From Clostridiales bacterium (lineage in GTDB: Bacteria > Bacillota > Clostridia > Saccharofermentanales > Saccharofermentanaceae): 64,000 nt of DNA. The notes under the pieces are model-generated. The model did no database searches. It had not been told where the DNA came from and saw only the letters and a program-made list of their open reading frames with translations. Shown here one piece after another: positions 60,726-64,000 of the stretch (within the stretch, counting starts at the first letter, position 1; the number at the start of each line of letters is the position of its first letter). The stretch covers positions 30,165 through 94,164 of the forward strand of contig JAFWQC010000103.1 of NCBI GenBank assembly GCA_017509245.1, in the 5' to 3' direction. Both the position numbers and the translations under genes were made by a program.

Positions 60726-62114
60726 TTACATCTCTGAGTTGCTGAAAACTTCGGCGTTCTCGAACTCGATCCTGGCTTTTGAATCATAATAAGTATCGGC
60801 AGAAGGCCTGGGGCCTACGACCATGTTGGTCTCATTGAGAAGATCTATGTATGAATCGTGCCTCCTGGCTGAAAGCTTTCTGACAGGCCTTGTAAGAAAT
60901 TCGAAGAACGGCTCGGCTTTCTCGGCGGCCTGGAGCTTAAAACGGTATCCCATAAAGACCATCAGTCCAATCGGGGATGCCAGAGCGACGAGCGCCAACA
61001 GGAAGACAAAGCCTGCGCCGGACATGATAAAATGCATGCCCGCGAAGAACAGTCCTGCAAGAAATGCTCCGAATATTGCGATGACAAGCAGAACGAGCAG
61101 AACGTCGACTATCCTGTGACCGATAAGGCGGGCCCTTCTCTTCGCTTTATCTACCGGCAGATAACCGTCTGTTTTAGCAGTCTGACCGTTTACGGCGATC
61201 ATGTAGTTCAGGCCGTCATATTTGTAATTCAGGAACCATACCGGATAGAGGGCGTAAGTGTGCTCGAGATTGTAGGGCCGTACGCCGCATGCCGCGAACT
61301 TGACCGAATCATAACCGCTGAAGGACATAGAGGCGGTCTCGCGTCCGTACTGCTGCATGCGCGACAGGATTCGGTCGCAGAGATTTTCCGTTGTGAGATT
61401 GAATTTCTGCGCATAGAATCCCTGAAGATATGAGGAATTGAATGCGACTCTTTGCGAAATATCGAACGGCTCTATCGCTTCCATCAGGCCGTCAGCAATT
61501 TCCAATGACCCGTCGAAAGGCACGTTGTTATACTTAACATCAAAGTCTGACATCAGCGCATATTTGTCTTTATAGACAGACCTTTGCTTGATGCCGTCCC
61601 CTCTTGCGCTCACCTTGCACCTGGAACTCATTATCCAGAAAGGAACATAGATGCCCTTGATATTATTGAGATTGCTCTTATCGAAATAATCGCGGGGCAC
61701 GTATTTTTTCGTCTTGGCGAACTCGACGAACTTTTCCAGCGCCACTTCTTTTGTGATCTTGAACGGGATCAGGTAGTCCGGTCTGAACTGCCTGGAAAGT
61801 CGCCTTGTAATGATGGCCGGCGAGCCGCAAAACGAGCAGGATGTCGCGGCCGTGTTTTTGTCGGTGATAAGGACCGCGCCGCAGCTGTCACAAACGATCT
61901 CGCACTTGTCGTCCTCATTCTCATCTGCAGCACCGGTGTCGATCTCAGGGAGCTGCTGCAGAAGTTCGATCTTCTCGGGAGTATAGGTATTTCCGCAGAA
62001 TCCGCATTTGAGCATTTGTTCCACGGGCTCGAAAACAAGCCTTCCGCCGCATGACGGACACTTGGTATCGTTTGAAGAATAAACACGGATATCTTCTGCT
62101 GATACGCCGTCCAT
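60726..62114 (-). CDS. TFIIB-type zinc-ribbon membrane protein
   Basis: 462 aa; the start at 62114 has AATAAGGGAGGTTGCT, while an upstream ATG overlaps that site. Two zinc ribbons: CPSCGG / CGFCG and CDSCGA / CSFCG (residues ~18-100). Then a domain with RPDYLIPFKITKEVALEKFV, KGIYVPFWIM and a YPVWFLNYKYDG block, and two C-terminal TM helices (about 340-362 and 368-395). This order is the common Firmicutes zinc-ribbon (formerly RNA polymerase subunit P-like) protein. Function unknown. Confidence 0.85.
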   Translation of the reverse strand: MDGVSAEDIRVYSSNDTKCPSCGGRLVFEPVEQMLKCGFCGNTYTPEKIELLQQLPEIDTGAADENEDDKCEIVCDSCGAVLITDKNTAATSCSFCGSPAIITRRLSRQFRPDYLIPFKITKEVALEKFVEFAKTKKYVPRDYFDKSNLNNIKGIYVPFWIMSSRCKVSARGDGIKQRSVYKDKYALMSDFDVKYNNVPFDGSLEIADGLMEAIEPFDISQRVAFNSSYLQGFYAQKFNLTTENLCDRILSRMQQYGRETASMSFSGYDSVKFAACGVRPYNLEHTYALYPVWFLNYKYDGLNYMIAVNGQTAKTDGYLPVDKAKRRARLIGHRIVDVLLVLLVIAIFGAFLAGLFFAGMHFIMSGAGFVFLLALVALASPIGLMVFMGYRFKLQAAEKAEPFFEFLTRPVRKLSARRHDSYIDLLNETNMVVGPRPSADTYYDSKARIEFENAEVFSNSEM

Positions 62115-62248
62115 AGCAACCTCCCTTATTCCAATTGTCATTATTCCTTTACTTATTATACTATCTGTCGCGTGTTAAGTATCGCTTCCGGGAGGTGATA
62201 TTTCTATTGTGGTACTGCGCGAAGGGATTTATAAGTGTCACCGTTCAT

Positions 62249-62587
62249 TCAGAGCGGCATGCCGTTCATGCCCTGAAAAACACTCCAAATAAAAATGAAC
62301 AGGAAACACAGGATCAGTATATGGATGAGCGTAATGACACCAATGACAATGAACGCCGTCATCCTTTGTTTTATTGCCATTACCGTGCCTGCTATTGACA
62401 TAACAAGACCTATAGTAATCAGGAAAACCACTAAAGCAAACAATATGACTTGTCCGTTACGGGGAGTTGCAGGTATCAGGAGCAGGAAAACTATAAACGT
62501 AATAAACGGAACGAGAATCAGCACTTTCGCAGCAATCTGAATTCCACGTTCTTTGTTCTGAGTAATTTCCTTCTGTTCCCGTGTCAT
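62249..62587 (-). CDS. Small three-TM membrane protein
   Basis: 112 aa; ribosome binding site AAAGGAAAACGTA. TM helices at about 20-38, 46-68 and 76-100. No family recognised; stands alone. Confidence 0.65.
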   Translation of the reverse strand: MTREQKEITQNKERGIQIAAKVLILVPFITFIVFLLLIPATPRNGQVILFALVVFLITIGLVMSIAGTVMAIKQRMTAFIVIGVITLIHILILCFLFIFIWSVFQGMNGMPL

Positions 62588-62768
62588 TACGTTTTCCTTT
62601 ATTAGCTTTAACTGGTATGCCTTGATTTAAATGTTCCAATGGGAGATGTGTACTTTTCCGCTCTGTTACCGCAGGCAATAAGACTTAAGGCAATGATGCA
62701 AATCATGCAAAGCGTTGTTATTCATTTTATTACTCTGTCCATATATTCTGATTAACTGATGACTTGAA

Positions 62769-63134
62769 CTACCATTTTTCCGGATTCAGCAAATATAAAG
62801 CCGTCGGCTTGTACTCTTCCGGGACCTTATCTATATTCTTTTCCAATATGTCATAGGGTCCTTCAGTATAAGCCTCCAGCAAATGAAAGACCTCATCTAT
62901 TACCCCCATATTATCATCGGTTACAGCTATCTTTTGCAAGAGTTCGATCAGCGGTTCTCTTAGTGCCGACAGATCCATCTTATAGTACGGATCCATATAC
63001 CAGTCAAGGCAGAACAGGAGTCTTTCTTTTGCATGGATATCGCTGCCGGTTAATACTGCTTCTATAGCTTTAATACCGGTTTTAATCGTATTAAATTCCG
63101 GTTCTCCGTAGTTGCAATCAAACTCCTGACTCAT
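62769..63134 (-). CDS. Small helical hypothetical protein (immunity-like size)
   Basis: 121 aa; ribosome binding site ATGGAGAATCT. Helical-repeat-like, acidic: FNTIKTGIKAIEAVLTGSDI, KERLLFCLDWYMD and YDILEKNIDKVPEEYKPTAL. No TM. HEAT-like or immunity-protein-like by impression only. Confidence 0.6.
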   Translation of the reverse strand: MSQEFDCNYGEPEFNTIKTGIKAIEAVLTGSDIHAKERLLFCLDWYMDPYYKMDLSALREPLIELLQKIAVTDDNMGVIDEVFHLLEAYTEGPYDILEKNIDKVPEEYKPTALYLLNPEKW

Positions 63135-63198
63135 AGATTCTCCATAGCACTATAATCTGTTTATTTTATTTGCTAATCATTCTTTCTCAACAAGAATG

Positions 63199-63825
63199 TT
63201 AATCCCACACTGTTGTATCCACCTGATATGACGGGTCCTTAATATAATTCTGCACTTCCTTGAATTGGGCAGGAGTTAAGTCGTTGAAATTAGGAATATG
63301 TTCAAGATTTAAGTTTTGCTTGATCTCAAGACATTTTTCCCAGACAAGATTTTGATAGTATTTTATCGTTCCCTCAGAATCTCCATTTCCATTCTGGGCA
63401 TGATGATACCAATATATATATCCATCTATTGCATCCAATTGTTCCTTAGTACATGAGTCATAGTGACATATCCAGTCAACTTCCACATCCATAGCCAATT
63501 CATCATTGTATTCATTGTAGGCTGCAACAGCTATCTGCAGATTCCCGATATCAAATTCGATGTTGTTATAATTCTTATTCTTAACATCATCGTAATTCAC
63601 GTAAGAGCAATAAAATGCACTTAATTTAGTTTTCATATCAAGGGCATCCTTTGCTCCCTGGATATCATTATTGGCCATGCATTCATCATATATCTCACAT
63701 AATATTAGAGTATAACTTCCGCTTTCATGATGTGTTGCAGTAGGCTCCGGTGTTCTTTTACCACACCCTGCCATGAAGCTAAATGCAACTATAACTGTCA
63801 TCAGTTTAATAATCTTTTTCACCAT
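63199..63825 (-). CDS. Lipoprotein of unknown function
   Basis: 208 aa. Lipobox FMAGC, a short Thr/Glu linker, then a helical domain rich in Tyr/Asn (NLQIAVAAYNEYNDELAM, NYIKDPSYQVD). GGAG lies 14 nt before the ATG, rather far, so GTG one codon in is an alternative start. No family recognised. Confidence 0.7.
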   Translation of the reverse strand: MVKKIIKLMTVIVAFSFMAGCGKRTPEPTATHHESGSYTLILCEIYDECMANNDIQGAKDALDMKTKLSAFYCSYVNYDDVKNKNYNNIEFDIGNLQIAVAAYNEYNDELAMDVEVDWICHYDSCTKEQLDAIDGYIYWYHHAQNGNGDSEGTIKYYQNLVWEKCLEIKQNLNLEHIPNFNDLTPAQFKEVQNYIKDPSYQVDTTVWD

Positions 63826-63889
63826 TGTTTTTTATAATCTCCTACTACTCATTTGTTAACTTTCCTGCTGATTATCTATACGCTGCCTG

Positions 63890-64000
63890 TTAATACAGTT
63901 GATCCCACTGAATTTTGATTGACCTGCCGTTATTCATATAATAATCCATAAGTGCTGTCATTGCTTCTTCCTTACTTATGATCTGGTCTGCATGGATCTC
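63890..64000 (-). CDS. C-terminal end of a hypothetical protein (cut by window edge)
   Basis: Minus-strand frame open from the right edge to a TAA at 63892-63890. Its 36 visible residues include ISKEEAMTALMDYYMNNGRS and end IKIQWDQLY. Small and charged, reminiscent of short immunity-type proteins, but too little is visible to assign. Confidence 0.45.
   Translation of the reverse strand, partial: EIHADQIISKEEAMTALMDYYMNNGRSIKIQWDQLY

Overview
The window looks like a chromosomal segment of a low-to-mid G+C Gram-positive anaerobe of the class Clostridia, of gut or rumen type. The evidence is AGGAGG-type ribosome binding sites at nearly every start, many Cys-lipobox lipoproteins with WG or leucine-rich repeats, many small multi-TM and zinc-ribbon proteins, a Y-family polymerase with a YolD-like partner, a Lys/Thr-rich DUF6465-like protein, and RtcB/PrfH and NACHT genes. 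No rRNA, tRNA, transposase or prophage gene was recognised. Genus assignment is not possible from this alone.

Layout. 0-12.2 kb: mostly minus-strand housekeeping and envelope genes (WG-repeat lipoprotein, GNAT acetyltransferases, NADAR protein), with a plus-strand DNA-damage pair (Y-family polymerase plus YolD-like) and a Phd-like antitoxin with a putative partner. 12.3-13.9 kb: two homologous type I toxin-antitoxin-like modules. Each has a 36-38 aa hydrophobic GTG-start peptide on the minus strand and a promoter plus structured antisense RNA on the plus strand; these ORFs are too short for ordinary gene calling. 14.0-16 kb: prfH-rtcB (ribosome rescue/RNA repair) behind a promoter, a 23-codon ORF and a terminator. 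16.1-17.8 kb: two exported or membrane-anchored hypothetical proteins, A+T-rich. 17.9-23.2 kb: an A+T-rich minus-strand operon HNH nuclease - GIY-YIG/DUF2075 helicase - MazG-like pyrophosphohydrolase - NACHT NTPase, which reads as an antiphage defence island. 23.4-36 kb: small membrane proteins, zinc-ribbon proteins (one an internal tandem duplication), a PD-(D/E)XK-like protein flanked by hairpin repeats and followed by a nested stem-loop, and an Imm26-like protein. 36.3-39 kb: an ECF sigma factor fused through a TM helix to an extracellular BspA-type leucine-rich-repeat domain, with a lipoprotein. 39-50 kb: a solute-binding lipoprotein and many envelope proteins. 50-54.9 kb: cysteine/methionine synthesis (cysE; metY plus a short-chain dehydrogenase). 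metY lies behind a 33-codon Cys/Met-rich leader peptide and a terminator/antiterminator. 55-60.2 kb: an ABC exporter operon ending in a large lipoprotein. 60.4-64 kb: zinc-ribbon and other envelope proteins.

How it fits together. The 12.3-23.2 kb interval clusters type I TA modules, rRNA/tRNA repair and ribosome rescue, and a four-gene nuclease/helicase/NTPase operon, consistent with a defence-and-repair island. The cysE and metY units are both sulfur-assimilation genes with separate promoters; the leader peptide suggests metY responds to Cys and/or Met supply. The sigma-LRR fusion and its shortened relative at 50 kb share upstream sequence, suggesting a duplicated surface-sensing regulator. 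Functional statements come from motif reading by eye; no database search was run.
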